A stretch of DNA of 53,555 bases from Burkholderia sp. S171 (GCF_009766085.1 NZ_LMUF01000042.1:18418-71972), one strand, 5' to 3'; shown: positions 1 through 8,091, counted from the first letter of the stretch. Translations and numbers: made by a program. Notes: a model not told the origin generated them from the sequence alone.

Positions 1-165
1 CTTGGCGATGAGCTTGTCGACGGCAGCGGACTTGGCGTCGAAGTCATCGGCCGCGAGCGGCGCGAGATCGTCGGCGGTGAGGGCCGCAAAGGCCACCAAA
101 GGCATGCAGGCAATCAGGATTGCGCAGAGGCCACGGCGAGCGAAGCGAAGCATCGAATCAGTCAT
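1..165 (-). CDS. urtB: Urea ABC transporter permease UrtB, N-terminal part (cut by window edge)
   Basis: Only the first 55 codons are present; the gene runs off the left edge. From the ATG at 165 the translation begins MTDSMLRFARRGLCAILIA, a cleavable signal peptide ending near FAA. Acidic sequence ADDLAPLAADDFDAKSAAVDKLIAK follows. UrtB proteins of proteobacteria carry such an exported N-terminal extension before their membrane helices. The gene lies directly downstream of urtA on the same strand, the standard urtABCDE order, which is the main support. Its role would be one of the two inner-membrane permeases of the ATP-driven urea importer. A second in-frame ATG at 153 is an alternative start. 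The transmembrane part cannot be inspected. Confidence 0.8.
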   Translation of the reverse strand, partial: MTDSMLRFARRGLCAILIACMPLVAFAALTADDLAPLAADDFDAKSAAVDKLIAK

Positions 166-238
166 GAAGGGCCTGTCAGGTAGAGCGCAGTGCGGGGCGG
201 CTTGGTGCGTTGCATGTCACGTGTCGCCCGGACTCGTA

Positions 239-281
239 CGAACCGCCGCGGGATTCTTGTGCTTGAGTGCGCGGCGGTTCG
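239..281 (-). other. 12-bp perfect stem-loop between urtA and urtB
   Basis: CGAACCGCCGCG at 239-250 is the exact inverse complement of CGCGGCGGTTCG at 270-281, with a 19-nt loop. It lies in the urtA-urtB spacer and has no following T run on the minus strand, so it is not a standard intrinsic terminator. A stable hairpin behind a binding-protein gene commonly protects the upstream message from 3' decay or causes partial termination, giving more binding protein than permease. That role is inferred here. Confidence 0.75.
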
Positions 282-313
282 ATGTTTCAACGTTCGTAGC
301 TAGTACTTACTAA

Positions 314-335
314 GGCTTAAGCTTAAGCTTAAGCC
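314..335. repeat. 22-bp perfect palindrome made of TTAAGC repeats
   Basis: Positions 314-335 are a perfect self-complementary palindrome built from tandem TTAAGC units. Two AAGCCC variants of the same hexamer follow towards 347. It starts just downstream of the urtA stop codon at 349. It may form a hairpin in the urtA 3' region or be a slippage-prone microsatellite. Confidence 0.7.
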
Positions 336-348
336 CAAGCCCAAGCCT

Positions 349-1647
349 TTAAGCCACGCGTCGACGGCGCAGGAAATCCGGAATCGAGCTCACCACGTCC
401 GGCTTGCCTTCGTTGCCCGGAATGTACGGACTCCACGGTTGCGCGCGAATGGCCGTCTTCGTGCGCCACACGACGTTGAACTGGCCGTCAGCGCGCACTT
501 CACCGATCATGACCGGCTTGTGCAGGTGGTGGTTACCGTCCATCTCAAGCGTGAAGCCCGACGGTGCTGCGAACTTCTGGCCGACCATCGCCACGCGGAT
601 CTTGTCGACATCGACGCTCTTCGCTTTCTCGGCCGCCTGCTTCCACATGTGGATGCCAACAAAGGTCGCTTCCATCGGATCGTTCGTCACGCGCTTGTCG
701 CCACCGGGCAGGTTGTTCTTCTTGACCCAGTCGGCGAACATCGCCTTGAACTTCGTGTTCTCCGGGTTCTTCAGCGACATGAAGTAATTCCACGCGGCGA
801 GATTGCCCACCAGCGGTTTGGTATCGATGCCGCGCAGTTCCTCTTCACCCACCGAGAACGCGACGACCGGTACGTCCGTGGCCTTGAGCCCCTGATTGCC
901 GAGTTCTTTATAGAACGGCACGTTCGAGTCGCCGTTCACCGTCGAGATCACGCAGGTCTTGCCGCCTTGGGAGAACGTCTTGATGTTCGCGACAATCGTC
1001 TGATAATCCGCGTGACCGAACGGTGTGTAGACCTCCTGAATATCGTCATCCTTCACGCCCTTCGAGTGCAGGAACGAGCGCAGGATCTTGTTGGTCGTGC
1101 GCGGATAGACGTAGTCGGTGCCCAGCAGAAAGAAGCGCTTGGCGGCCCCGCCTTCCTTGCTCATCAGGTATTCGGTCGCAGGAATCGCTTGCTGATTCGG
1201 CGCGGCGCCCGTGTAGAACACGTTCTTCGACATCTCTTCACCCTCGTACTGCACCGGGTAGAAGAGCAAGCCATTGAGTTCCTCGAACACCGGCAGCACC
1301 GATTTACGCGAGACAGACGTCCAGCAGCCGAAGGTCACCGCCACCTTGTCTTGCGAGATCAGTTGACGCGCTTTCTCGGCGAACAGCGGCCAGTTCGAGG
1401 CAGGGTCGACCACCACCGGTTCCAGTTGACGGCCAAGCACGCCGCCGCTTGCATTGATCTGCGCAATGGTCATCAGCGCCGTGTCTTTAAGCGACGTTTC
1501 CGAGATCGCCATCGTGCCGGACAGGGAATGCAGTACACCCACTTTGATGGGGCCTTTGTCGCTTTGAGCGAAAGCCGAAGGGATCTTTCCAACTACGCCT
1601 GCAACCCCCGCTGCCGATGCGACCTTCAGGAACTCACGCTTTTTCAT
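349..1647 (-). CDS. urtA: Urea ABC transporter substrate-binding protein UrtA
   Basis: This 432-residue periplasmic binding protein starts with an export signal (MKKREFLKVASAAGVAGVVG...AFAQ). The K-R-E-F-L-K pattern resembles a Tat-type signal but lacks a clean twin arginine. The mature part opens with IKVGVLHSLSGTMAISETSLKDTALM and contains FGCWTSVSRKSVLPVFEELNGLLFYPVQYEGEE, sequences characteristic of UrtA within the leucine/branched-chain-type (family 5) binding proteins. It captures urea for the UrtBCDE importer, and urtB follows it. Placement behind the urea carboxylase, allophanate hydrolase and gntR genes, rather than next to urease genes, indicates that imported urea is broken down by the ATP-dependent carboxylase route. 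A sigma-54-like promoter and a CTTG-N4-CAAG operator candidate lie upstream. Confidence 0.95.
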   Translation of the reverse strand: MKKREFLKVASAAGVAGVVGKIPSAFAQSDKGPIKVGVLHSLSGTMAISETSLKDTALMTIAQINASGGVLGRQLEPVVVDPASNWPLFAEKARQLISQDKVAVTFGCWTSVSRKSVLPVFEELNGLLFYPVQYEGEEMSKNVFYTGAAPNQQAIPATEYLMSKEGGAAKRFFLLGTDYVYPRTTNKILRSFLHSKGVKDDDIQEVYTPFGHADYQTIVANIKTFSQGGKTCVISTVNGDSNVPFYKELGNQGLKATDVPVVAFSVGEEELRGIDTKPLVGNLAAWNYFMSLKNPENTKFKAMFADWVKKNNLPGGDKRVTNDPMEATFVGIHMWKQAAEKAKSVDVDKIRVAMVGQKFAAPSGFTLEMDGNHHLHKPVMIGEVRADGQFNVVWRTKTAIRAQPWSPYIPGNEGKPDVVSSIPDFLRRRRVA

Positions 1648-1683
1648 TGACCGTCCTTAACCAGAATGTAAGTTGGATTTAGT

Positions 1684-1695
1684 CTTGTATCCAAG
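1684..1695. promoter_or_regulatory. Candidate GntR operator upstream of urtA
   Basis: CTTGTATCCAAG, with flanking T and A extending the arms to TCTTG/CAAGA. It matches the 12-bp site CTTGTGTACAAG in front of allophanate hydrolase (8067-8078) at 9 of 12 positions, including all eight arm positions. It lies 15 bp downstream of the -12 element of the sigma-54-like promoter, so a bound protein would sit at the start of transcription. The clustered GntR/FCD regulator is the obvious candidate; FCD-type GntR proteins often bind short palindromes of TTGT/ACAA type. Confidence 0.55.
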
Positions 1696-1707
1696 ACGGA
1701 ATACCAT

Positions 1708-1725
1708 TTGCAAATTCTGGGCCAA
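1708..1725 (-). promoter_or_regulatory. Sigma-54-type promoter of urtA
   Basis: On the minus strand the element reads TTGGCCCAGAATTTGCAA. It has the invariant GG (1723-1722), ten bases, then the invariant GC (1711-1710), and agrees well with TTGGCAC-N5-TTGCA. Transcription would start near 1698, giving a leader of about 50 nt to the urtA ATG. Sigma-54/NtrC control of urea uptake is common in proteobacteria. An overlapping sigma-70 reading (TTGCAA, 17 bp, ATACAA) also exists but is weaker. Confidence 0.6.
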
Positions 1726-1731
1726 GGACGC

Positions 1732-1757
1732 GGAAGCCTTTGTAGAAAAGGCTTTCC
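1732..1757 (-). other. Stem-loop in the gntR-urtA spacer
   Basis: AAGCCTTT (1734-1741) pairs with AAAGGCTT (1747-1754) across a 5-nt loop. Two further GC pairs follow after one bulged base. There is no T run. It lies just upstream of the urtA sigma-54-like promoter and may mark the end of the gntR message. Confidence 0.5.
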
Positions 1758-1767
1758 GGGTATTCGT

Positions 1768-1796
1768 CAGTCAATCACAGGCCGGTTGATTGACTG
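1768..1796 (-). other. 10-bp perfect stem-loop downstream of gntR
   Basis: CAGTCAATCA (1768-1777) is an exact inverse complement of TGATTGACTG (1787-1796), with a 9-nt loop. It lies about 56 nt downstream of the gntR stop codon. No uridine tract follows it on either strand, so termination would have to be factor-dependent; a protein-binding palindrome is the alternative. Confidence 0.5.
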
Positions 1797-1801
1797 GGCG
1801 C

Positions 1802-1839
1802 GGTGCGTGCACGCTCAAAACTGGTGCGGTGTGCACGCT
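1802..1839. repeat. Tandem GGTGCG...TGCACGCT repeats, possible enhancer of urtA
   Basis: GGTGCGTGCACGCT (1802-1815) and GGTGCGGTGTGCACGCT (1823-1839) are near-identical copies about 21 bp apart. They lie roughly 105-140 bp upstream of the predicted urtA start, the usual distance for an NtrC enhancer. The half-sites GGTGC and TGCAC resemble those of the NtrC site TGCACC-N5-GGTGCA, but the order and spacing do not match it, so the assignment is tentative. Confidence 0.35.
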
Positions 1840-1851
1840 TTCGGAGGCACA

Positions 1852-2568
1852 CTACGAATCATCCTGACTGGCGTAACGTTCGCGTGCGGAATGGAGCATG
1901 TAAAGCGTGATGCGCTTCACTTCGGCCTGGCTCTCCGCAATGTGCGCGCGGATCATCTCTTGTGCGCCGGAGACGTTTTTGGCGAAGATCGCCGAGAGGA
2001 TTTCGCCATGCTCCCGATAGGTGGCATCGATACGGGGGGCCTTCGTAAAATCCAGCCGACGGATGATCCGGATGCGCTCAGTTACGTCCTGATGAATGCG
2101 CGCCATTTCGTCGTTGCCGACTGCCGCGACAATGCGGGTGTGAAACGCTTCGTCGAGCGCTGCCACCACGGTCGAGTCAGTGAGGTAGTCCTCGGCCGGC
2201 ACACACCATGTCTCGCGTAACGTATCAAGCCTGTCCATTGCATCGAGAGCCACGACCCGGGCAATAGCGGACGTCTCCATCATGACTCGCACTTCGTACA
2301 GGTCTTCGAAGTATTTGAAGTCGAAAGCGCGTACCTGCCAGCCGCTTTTAAAATGCACTTCGACGTATCCTTCACGCTGCAGCCAGAAGAGCGCCTGACG
2401 AACCGGCGTCCGGCTCACCTGCATGCGCGTAGCAATGTCGCCTTCGCTGAACTTGTCGCCCGGCAGCAGCCGGAAATCGAAAATATCGGCCTTCAGTTGC
2501 GTATAGATTTGTGCCGCGAGATTGCTGGCACTTTTCGCCGGACCCGCGGGCGTCTTCATATCCACCAT
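1852..2568 (-). CDS. GntR family regulator with FCD ligand domain
   Basis: The protein has about 238 residues. The N-terminal winged helix contains LKADIFDFRLLPGDKFSEGDIATRMQVSRTPVRQALFWLQREGYVEV, the classic GntR DNA-binding region. The C-terminal half is the all-helical FCD domain, whose usual metal or ligand residues can be seen in DEAFHTRIV, EHGEILSAI and IRAHIAESQAEV. It is the third gene of the allophanate hydrolase / urea carboxylase operon, only about 26 bp after the carboxylase stop, and directly precedes urtA. It is therefore the likely local regulator, perhaps sensing urea, allophanate or a related amide. ATG 2568 has a weak GGAAAA ribosome site; TTG 2580 and ATG 2559 are alternatives. 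Confidence 0.9.
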   Translation of the reverse strand: MVDMKTPAGPAKSASNLAAQIYTQLKADIFDFRLLPGDKFSEGDIATRMQVSRTPVRQALFWLQREGYVEVHFKSGWQVRAFDFKYFEDLYEVRVMMETSAIARVVALDAMDRLDTLRETWCVPAEDYLTDSTVVAALDEAFHTRIVAAVGNDEMARIHQDVTERIRIIRRLDFTKAPRIDATYREHGEILSAIFAKNVSGAQEMIRAHIAESQAEVKRITLYMLHSARERYASQDDS

Positions 2569-2594
2569 GTGCTTTTCCAACCGATGTAAACCGA

Positions 2595-5500
2595 TTATTC
2601 GAGTGAGACCAAAGGATCCCCGGCGTTGATCATCATACCGGGCTTGCAGTGGAATATTCCCACGATGCCGTCGTGCGGCGCCGCGACATGAAACTCCATT
2701 TTCATTGCTTCAAGGATCAAAAGAGGGTCGCCGGCGTTCACACGCGAGCCGGGGTCCGCCATGAGCTTCCACACGTTGCCCGTGATATCGGCCGATACAA
2801 CAAAGCCTGATAGCTCGGCAACTTCGATCAATTCCCCGGCAGTTTCGGTTACGGCCGATACGCGATTGTCGGCCGCAGTATCGGTCGCCCAATGCGCGAC
2901 CTCTGCGTCAAATGCGAGTTTCTGCGCGGCCCAGAACACTTCAAGTTCCGGCGCGATACTTTCAAGGAAAGCGTTGTATGCGCCGAGATCAAACACCTCC
3001 TCTTCTATCCGGACACCATACCGCCCTTCCCTAAAGTCGTCTCTCAGTACATCGAGCTCGCTCTCGCTCACCGGATAAAATCGCACTTGATCGAAGAATC
3101 TGAGCAGCCAGGGTTTGGCATCGACAAACATCTCGTTCTTGAGGAACTTGTTCCAGATGGGCAACGTGCGTCCGACCAGTTGATAGCCGCCTGGTGAATC
3201 CATTCCGTAGATGCACATATAGACGCCGCCGATGCCCACCGTGCCCTCGGCGGTGTACGTACGCGCCGGGTTGTACTTGGACGTCACCAGGCGATGCCGC
3301 GGGTCAACAGGGACGGCACAAGGAGCGCCCAGGTACACGTCGCCTAGCCCGAGAACCATGTAGCTGGTTTCGAAAATGGTATCGCTGACCGCATTGCTCG
3401 ATTCCAGGCCATTGATGCGCCGGATGAACTCGGTATTACTGGGCAACCAAGGGGCCGTGTCACGCACCGATTGCCGATAACGTGCGACTGCATCGAGTGT
3501 CGCGGAGTCCTCATAAGCCATTGGCAAGTAGACGACACGGCTAGGCACCGTCATGGTGGAGATCCCGGCAAGCGTTGCATCTGTAGCGGCAAGGGCATCA
3601 ACGAGAGCCCGTTGATGGATCACCCGGCTGTCGAAACGTACCTGCAAGGAACGTACGCCGGGGGAGAGTTCACACACGCCCTTCACCGGACTATTTTCCA
3701 AGGCCTCCATCAGCGCGTGAATGCGAAAACGGTGATTGAGATCGAGAACGTTCTCACCGTATTCGATCAGGATGTACTTGTCGCCTGCTTGGCGCAAGAC
3801 TGTCTTGGGACGCTCGCCTGACGCGGTTATCTCAAACAGGATTGGTGAACCGCGCTCAGAGCTCGCATCTGGGAGTGCCAGGACCGACGCATCCCATCCC
3901 GCGATAAAGGCGTCCTGCGCCTGCTCCAATGCGAGTGCATCATCGAACGTCATTTCACGAAAGCGAATCTTGTCACCTGGCTTGACCTGCCCCACCTTCC
4001 ACAATTCAGCCTTGGCGATTGTCACGGCACAAACGAATCCGCCAAGGCTCGGGCCATCCCGGGTCAGGATCACCGGCATGTCGCCCGTGAAATTGACACT
4101 GCCAATTGCGTACTCGCAGTCGTGCACGTTCGACGGATGCAGCCCCGCTTCGCCACCGTCGGAACGCGTCCATTGAGGCTTCGGCCCGTTCAGCCGGATA
4201 CCCAGACGGTTCGAGTTGTAGTGGACGTCCCACTCGCTTGCAAAGAACGTCTCGATTGATTCAGCCGTGAAGAAGTCAGGCGCACCATGCGGGCCGTATA
4301 GGGCTCCGATCTCCCAAGTACGTCCGTAGCGGGGTATGAGAGCATCAGGCAGCGCCGCGGGAGCGTACAGAGGCGCCAGGTCAGCCATCGCAGGCAGACT
4401 TGGATCTGCTATCCCCAAGACGTCTGCCGGACGCAATGTCCGGCCGGCATGGCCGCCAAATTTCCCAAGCGCGAACGTGGCGCGACTACCGAGATACAGC
4501 GGAACGTCCAGGCCATTACGCACCGCGAGATAGGTCCGGCATCCGCTAGTCGCTTTGCCAATACGCAGGGTCTGCCCTGCTTTGATATCGATAGGTATCC
4601 AGAACAATACCGGTTCGCCGTCCAGCGTCACATCGGTCGGCGCACCGGTCAAGGCAATGATCGTGTCGCAATGAAATCGCAGCGTGGGTCCAAGCACCGT
4701 CGTTTCAATGCCCGCAGCATGCGGCTGATTACCGACGATCCGGTTAGCCAGCCTGAACGCCCAGTCGTCCATTGGCCCCGACGGTGGCACGCCGATATCC
4801 CAATACCCTACGCGGCCGGGATAGTCCTGGACAGAGGTATAGGTACCCGCCTCCATCACCTCGATTGCGCTAGGCCGATACTCAAACGCGTCGAGAAAAC
4901 GCGTTGAGACATCGCCTGCCCGAAAGCCGTCGCTTGCCACCACTTGCCGCAAGTAATCCAGATTTGTGGCTATACCGGCCAGCCGTGTTTCGGCGAGTGC
5001 GCGGGTCATCGCCGCAATGGCCGCCGTGCGATTGGCGCCGTGCACAATGAGCTTCGCGATCATGGGGTCGTAGTGAGCGGACACCTCCGTCCCGGTTTCG
5101 ACCCAGCCATCCACGCGGATATCAGGAGGGAAGCTGACTTCGGTCAGCGTGCCGGGACTCGGCGCAAAGTTACGTAAAGCATTCTCCGCGTACACCCGCA
5201 CTTCAATTGCCGCCCCATGCGGGATGATGGGACGATCCAGCGAGGGCGGACTACCGGCCGCGGTCAGGATCATCCACTCAACCAGGTCGATGCCGGTCAC
5301 GCTTTCGGTGATCGCATGTTCGACCTGCAATCGCGTGTTGACTTCGAGAAAGTAGAACGCCTCCTGAGGCGCGTCATAAATAAACTCGACCGTACCGGCC
5401 GATCGATAAGAAACCAAGCGGCCCAAATTCTCAGCCGCGGCCCACAGCCGTCGCCGAACTGTATCCGATAAATTCGGCGCAGGTGTTTCCTCGACGACCT

Positions 5501-6206
5501 TTTGATTTCGCCTTTGCAAAGAGCAATCTCGTTCACCCAGCGCGACGACATTACCCTGACCATCCCCGAAGATTTGCACTTCAACATGACGAGCATGGTC
5601 AACGAAGCGCTCGACAAACACGCCAGCGTTTGCGAAAAACGACTGTCCCAAACGCTTGACTGACTCGAACGCGGCAATCAACTCGCCTTCGTCATTGCAT
5701 CGCGTGAGACCGATGCCACCGCCCCCAGCCGTACTTTTCAGCATGACGGGGTAACCGATTCTGGCTGCCTCTTGTTGTGCGTCCGACACGTCCGCAAGCA
5801 GACCAGACCCTGGGGTTAGCGGTACACCGGCCAGTTCCGCGAGTTCACGAGCGGCATGCTTCAGCCCAAACTGTTCCATTTGCTGCGGGGTCGGCCCCAC
5901 GAACGCAAAACCTTCCGCCTCGCAGCGCGCCGCAAACTCAGCGTTCTCTGACAAAAAACCGTAGCCCGGAATGATCGCCTGAGCACCGCTTCGCTTCGCC
6001 GCATTAATGATGAGATCCGCCCGCAGATAGCTTTCGGCCGCGGTGTGACCGCCAAGCGAAATTGCAACGTCGGCAGAAGAGACATGAAGGCTATTGCGGT
6101 CGGCGTCCGAGTAGACGGCAACCGAGCGTATGTTCATGCGTCTTAGCGTGCGCGCAATACGACAGGCTATCTCGCCGCGATTAGCGATCAATACGGTGTG
6201 GAACAT
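2595..6206 (-). CDS. uca: Urea carboxylase (biotin-dependent, multidomain)
   Basis: This 1203-residue enzyme converts urea, bicarbonate and ATP to allophanate. The biotin carboxylase part (about 1-450) shows IANRGEIACRIARTLRRMNIRSVAVYSD, the ATP-grasp segment GGGGIGLTR and the FLEVNTRLQVEHAITE motif. Next come the carboxyltransferase regions of KipA/AHS2 type (about 460-780) and KipI/AHS1 type (about 800-1020). The C-terminal biotinyl domain carries the biotinylated lysine in LEAMKMEFHV. Length and order match full-length urea carboxylases. It lies 12 bp downstream of allophanate hydrolase, so the two form the urea amidolyase pair. Some members of this family are guanidine carboxylases; no carboxyguanidine deaminase genes are present and a urea transporter is, which favours urea. 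Confidence 0.93.
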   Translation of the reverse strand: MFHTVLIANRGEIACRIARTLRRMNIRSVAVYSDADRNSLHVSSADVAISLGGHTAAESYLRADLIINAAKRSGAQAIIPGYGFLSENAEFAARCEAEGFAFVGPTPQQMEQFGLKHAARELAELAGVPLTPGSGLLADVSDAQQEAARIGYPVMLKSTAGGGGIGLTRCNDEGELIAAFESVKRLGQSFFANAGVFVERFVDHARHVEVQIFGDGQGNVVALGERDCSLQRRNQKVVEETPAPNLSDTVRRRLWAAAENLGRLVSYRSAGTVEFIYDAPQEAFYFLEVNTRLQVEHAITESVTGIDLVEWMILTAAGSPPSLDRPIIPHGAAIEVRVYAENALRNFAPSPGTLTEVSFPPDIRVDGWVETGTEVSAHYDPMIAKLIVHGANRTAAIAAMTRALAETRLAGIATNLDYLRQVVASDGFRAGDVSTRFLDAFEYRPSAIEVMEAGTYTSVQDYPGRVGYWDIGVPPSGPMDDWAFRLANRIVGNQPHAAGIETTVLGPTLRFHCDTIIALTGAPTDVTLDGEPVLFWIPIDIKAGQTLRIGKATSGCRTYLAVRNGLDVPLYLGSRATFALGKFGGHAGRTLRPADVLGIADPSLPAMADLAPLYAPAALPDALIPRYGRTWEIGALYGPHGAPDFFTAESIETFFASEWDVHYNSNRLGIRLNGPKPQWTRSDGGEAGLHPSNVHDCEYAIGSVNFTGDMPVILTRDGPSLGGFVCAVTIAKAELWKVGQVKPGDKIRFREMTFDDALALEQAQDAFIAGWDASVLALPDASSERGSPILFEITASGERPKTVLRQAGDKYILIEYGENVLDLNHRFRIHALMEALENSPVKGVCELSPGVRSLQVRFDSRVIHQRALVDALAATDATLAGISTMTVPSRVVYLPMAYEDSATLDAVARYRQSVRDTAPWLPSNTEFIRRINGLESSNAVSDTIFETSYMVLGLGDVYLGAPCAVPVDPRHRLVTSKYNPARTYTAEGTVGIGGVYMCIYGMDSPGGYQLVGRTLPIWNKFLKNEMFVDAKPWLLRFFDQVRFYPVSESELDVLRDDFREGRYGVRIEEEVFDLGAYNAFLESIAPELEVFWAAQKLAFDAEVAHWATDTAADNRVSAVTETAGELIEVAELSGFVVSADITGNVWKLMADPGSRVNAGDPLLILEAMKMEFHVAAPHDGIVGIFHCKPGMMINAGDPLVSLE

Positions 6207-6218
6207 GGACGTCCCTGA

Positions 6219-8054
6219 TCAGGAGTGGGATGCTGCGGTCGCCCTGCTTTTGTCGGCGAGGTAGTTCGCCCAACCGCCGAACCCGGTGATGTCGACGGCC
6301 TGGTCCAGTCCGGCGGACTCACAGATGAAGCCTTTGACATCGGTTCCATCGGCAAGCCTGACGGTACCTATTCCCAAGGGTGCGGCGACGCCTGCCACAA
6401 AGGAACCGAACTCGGTAATGGGCATGTCCCATAGTTCAAGCTGGATGGGTGCACCGCTATCGGAACGCATTAAACCGGGCTTAGGCGGTGTTGTATTGGC
6501 CAACGCAAACAGTTGGTAGTTAGACGCGGTAGTCGTGCTTGCAACGAATCGCGCGCCGCGACTAAGCAACTCATGATTGAGCGGCATTCCACGCAGATGT
6601 GCGCCCACAACCGCGACGCGGATCGTATTTACGTTCGCCGGTGCGGTGCCATGCGCTGACAACGTTGCATCCTCAAGATTCACTGCAAGGCCCGTCGCAC
6701 CGCGCGTTAGACCTGTGCTGTTATGCCACTGCTCGGCGAACGCGGCGAGTCCGCGCTCCTGCCACGCGTCGCCGATAAACGTAATGCCGAACGGCAAACC
6801 ATCCTCGCGAATACTGGCCGGTACCGAAACCGCGCTCCAATCAAGCAAGTTGACGAAGTTGGTGTATTTGCCCAGGTTGCTGTTCAAACGCACGGGATCC
6901 GCCTGGACATCGGCTATTCGATAATGCGTGGGAGCCGTCGGCACAAGCATGGCGTCGAACCCGACAAGCAGTGCGTCGGCGCGGCGTTTGAAATCGGCGA
7001 GCTTATAGACGCCGTCGAAAGCGTCTGCGGCGGAAAACTCCGTGGCCTTGAAAATGATGTCGCGCACGACCGGATGGATATCGGCTTCGTGCGTCGTTGC
7101 GAACTCGCGAATGGCGGCGAAGCGTTCCGCGACCCAGGGGCCGTCGTATAGCAACGCAGCGACTTCGTCGAACAGCGCGAAGTCGATCGGCACACAGGTC
7201 GCACCTCGTGCCTCAAGCTGTCCGATGGCAACCTGAAAGGCTTGCGAGGCGAAATCATCGCCAAAAAATTCGGGGTGTGCTGGAATGGCGATGCGCGGAG
7301 CCGCCGGCATGCGCCAATCGCGCGACGCTTCCGGTGCGGCACGCGAAAGGCCATCTTCAAGATCGATGACAGCCGCCACGTCATACACGGACACCGCGTC
7401 ACCCATGGTCATCGCGAACACGGATACACAATCCAACGTACGGCACGCAGGTACGACGCCGGTGTTGCTGAACGCGCCGCGCGTGGGTTTGATGCCGACA
7501 ATGTTGTTCAACCCAGCGGGCACCCGTCCAGAGCCCGCCGTGTCGGTTCCCAGCGCGAAAGGTACAAGACCGCGTGCCACGACCGAAGCCGAGCCAGAAC
7601 TCGACCCTCCTGACACAAAGGCGGCGTTAAACGTATTAGTTGGTACTCCGTAGGGTGACCGCACACCCACAAGACCCGTTGCAAACTGGTCGAGGTTGGT
7701 CTTCCCAATGATGATCGCACCGGCATCGGCCAAACGCCGAACGCTGGTTGCATCCTTGTCCGGTAAATAGGCGAACGCGGGACAAGCGGCAGTTGTCTCG
7801 AAGCCTTCCGCGTCGATGTTGTCTTTCGCCGCGAACGGGACACCGTACAACGGGAGACGGGCCATATCGCCGCCAACGGCATCAAGCTTCTGAGCGAGCG
7901 TGGTCAGGCGAGCGTCCAGCCCGGCGGCGGACACGATGGAAATCCAGGCTGGGTCATCAGCAGACAGCGACGCCCTGAGTTCGTGTAGGAGGTCCGATGG
8001 CTTGGCACCGGTTCCGTATGCACGCTTCCAGTCGGGAATAGTCCATCCGAGCAT
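6219..8054 (-). CDS. atzF: Allophanate hydrolase
   Basis: About 611 residues. The N-terminal amidase-signature domain has the catalytic Lys in FAAKDNIDAEGF and the Ser-cisSer region in GGSSSGSASVVARGLVPFALGTDTAGSGR. The C-terminal domain (about 470-605) is the extra domain of bacterial allophanate hydrolases and contains VVGAHLRGMPLNHELLSRGARFV. It splits allophanate into two ammonium and two CO2, completing the urea amidolyase reaction. I chose ATG 8054 because AGAGGAAAT lies just before it and the protein starts MLGWTIPDW, as in relatives. An upstream in-frame ATG at 8084 would start translation inside the operator. It is first in the operon with uca and gntR. Confidence 0.95.
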   Translation of the reverse strand: MLGWTIPDWKRAYGTGAKPSDLLHELRASLSADDPAWISIVSAAGLDARLTTLAQKLDAVGGDMARLPLYGVPFAAKDNIDAEGFETTAACPAFAYLPDKDATSVRRLADAGAIIIGKTNLDQFATGLVGVRSPYGVPTNTFNAAFVSGGSSSGSASVVARGLVPFALGTDTAGSGRVPAGLNNIVGIKPTRGAFSNTGVVPACRTLDCVSVFAMTMGDAVSVYDVAAVIDLEDGLSRAAPEASRDWRMPAAPRIAIPAHPEFFGDDFASQAFQVAIGQLEARGATCVPIDFALFDEVAALLYDGPWVAERFAAIREFATTHEADIHPVVRDIIFKATEFSAADAFDGVYKLADFKRRADALLVGFDAMLVPTAPTHYRIADVQADPVRLNSNLGKYTNFVNLLDWSAVSVPASIREDGLPFGITFIGDAWQERGLAAFAEQWHNSTGLTRGATGLAVNLEDATLSAHGTAPANVNTIRVAVVGAHLRGMPLNHELLSRGARFVASTTTASNYQLFALANTTPPKPGLMRSDSGAPIQLELWDMPITEFGSFVAGVAAPLGIGTVRLADGTDVKGFICESAGLDQAVDITGFGGWANYLADKSRATAASHS

Positions 8055-8066
8055 CTGGTATTTCCT

Positions 8067-8078
8067 CTTGTGTACAAG
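8067..8078. promoter_or_regulatory. Candidate GntR operator before allophanate hydrolase
   Basis: CTTGTGTACAAG is a palindrome with 5-bp arms CTTGT/ACAAG. It lies between the predicted sigma-54 start (about 8082) and the ribosome-binding site. It has the same arms and nearly the same distance from the -12 element as the urtA site at 1684-1695. A further half-site ACAAG occurs at 8094-8098 inside the promoter. Confidence 0.55.
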
Positions 8079-8091
8079 TTTCAAACTTCAT

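Noticed and set aside
439..1650. Long plus-strand open frame opposite urtA
   Set aside because: It is the mirror of a clear UrtA gene in a GC-rich genome; the translation is Arg/His-rich with no fold or ribosome site.
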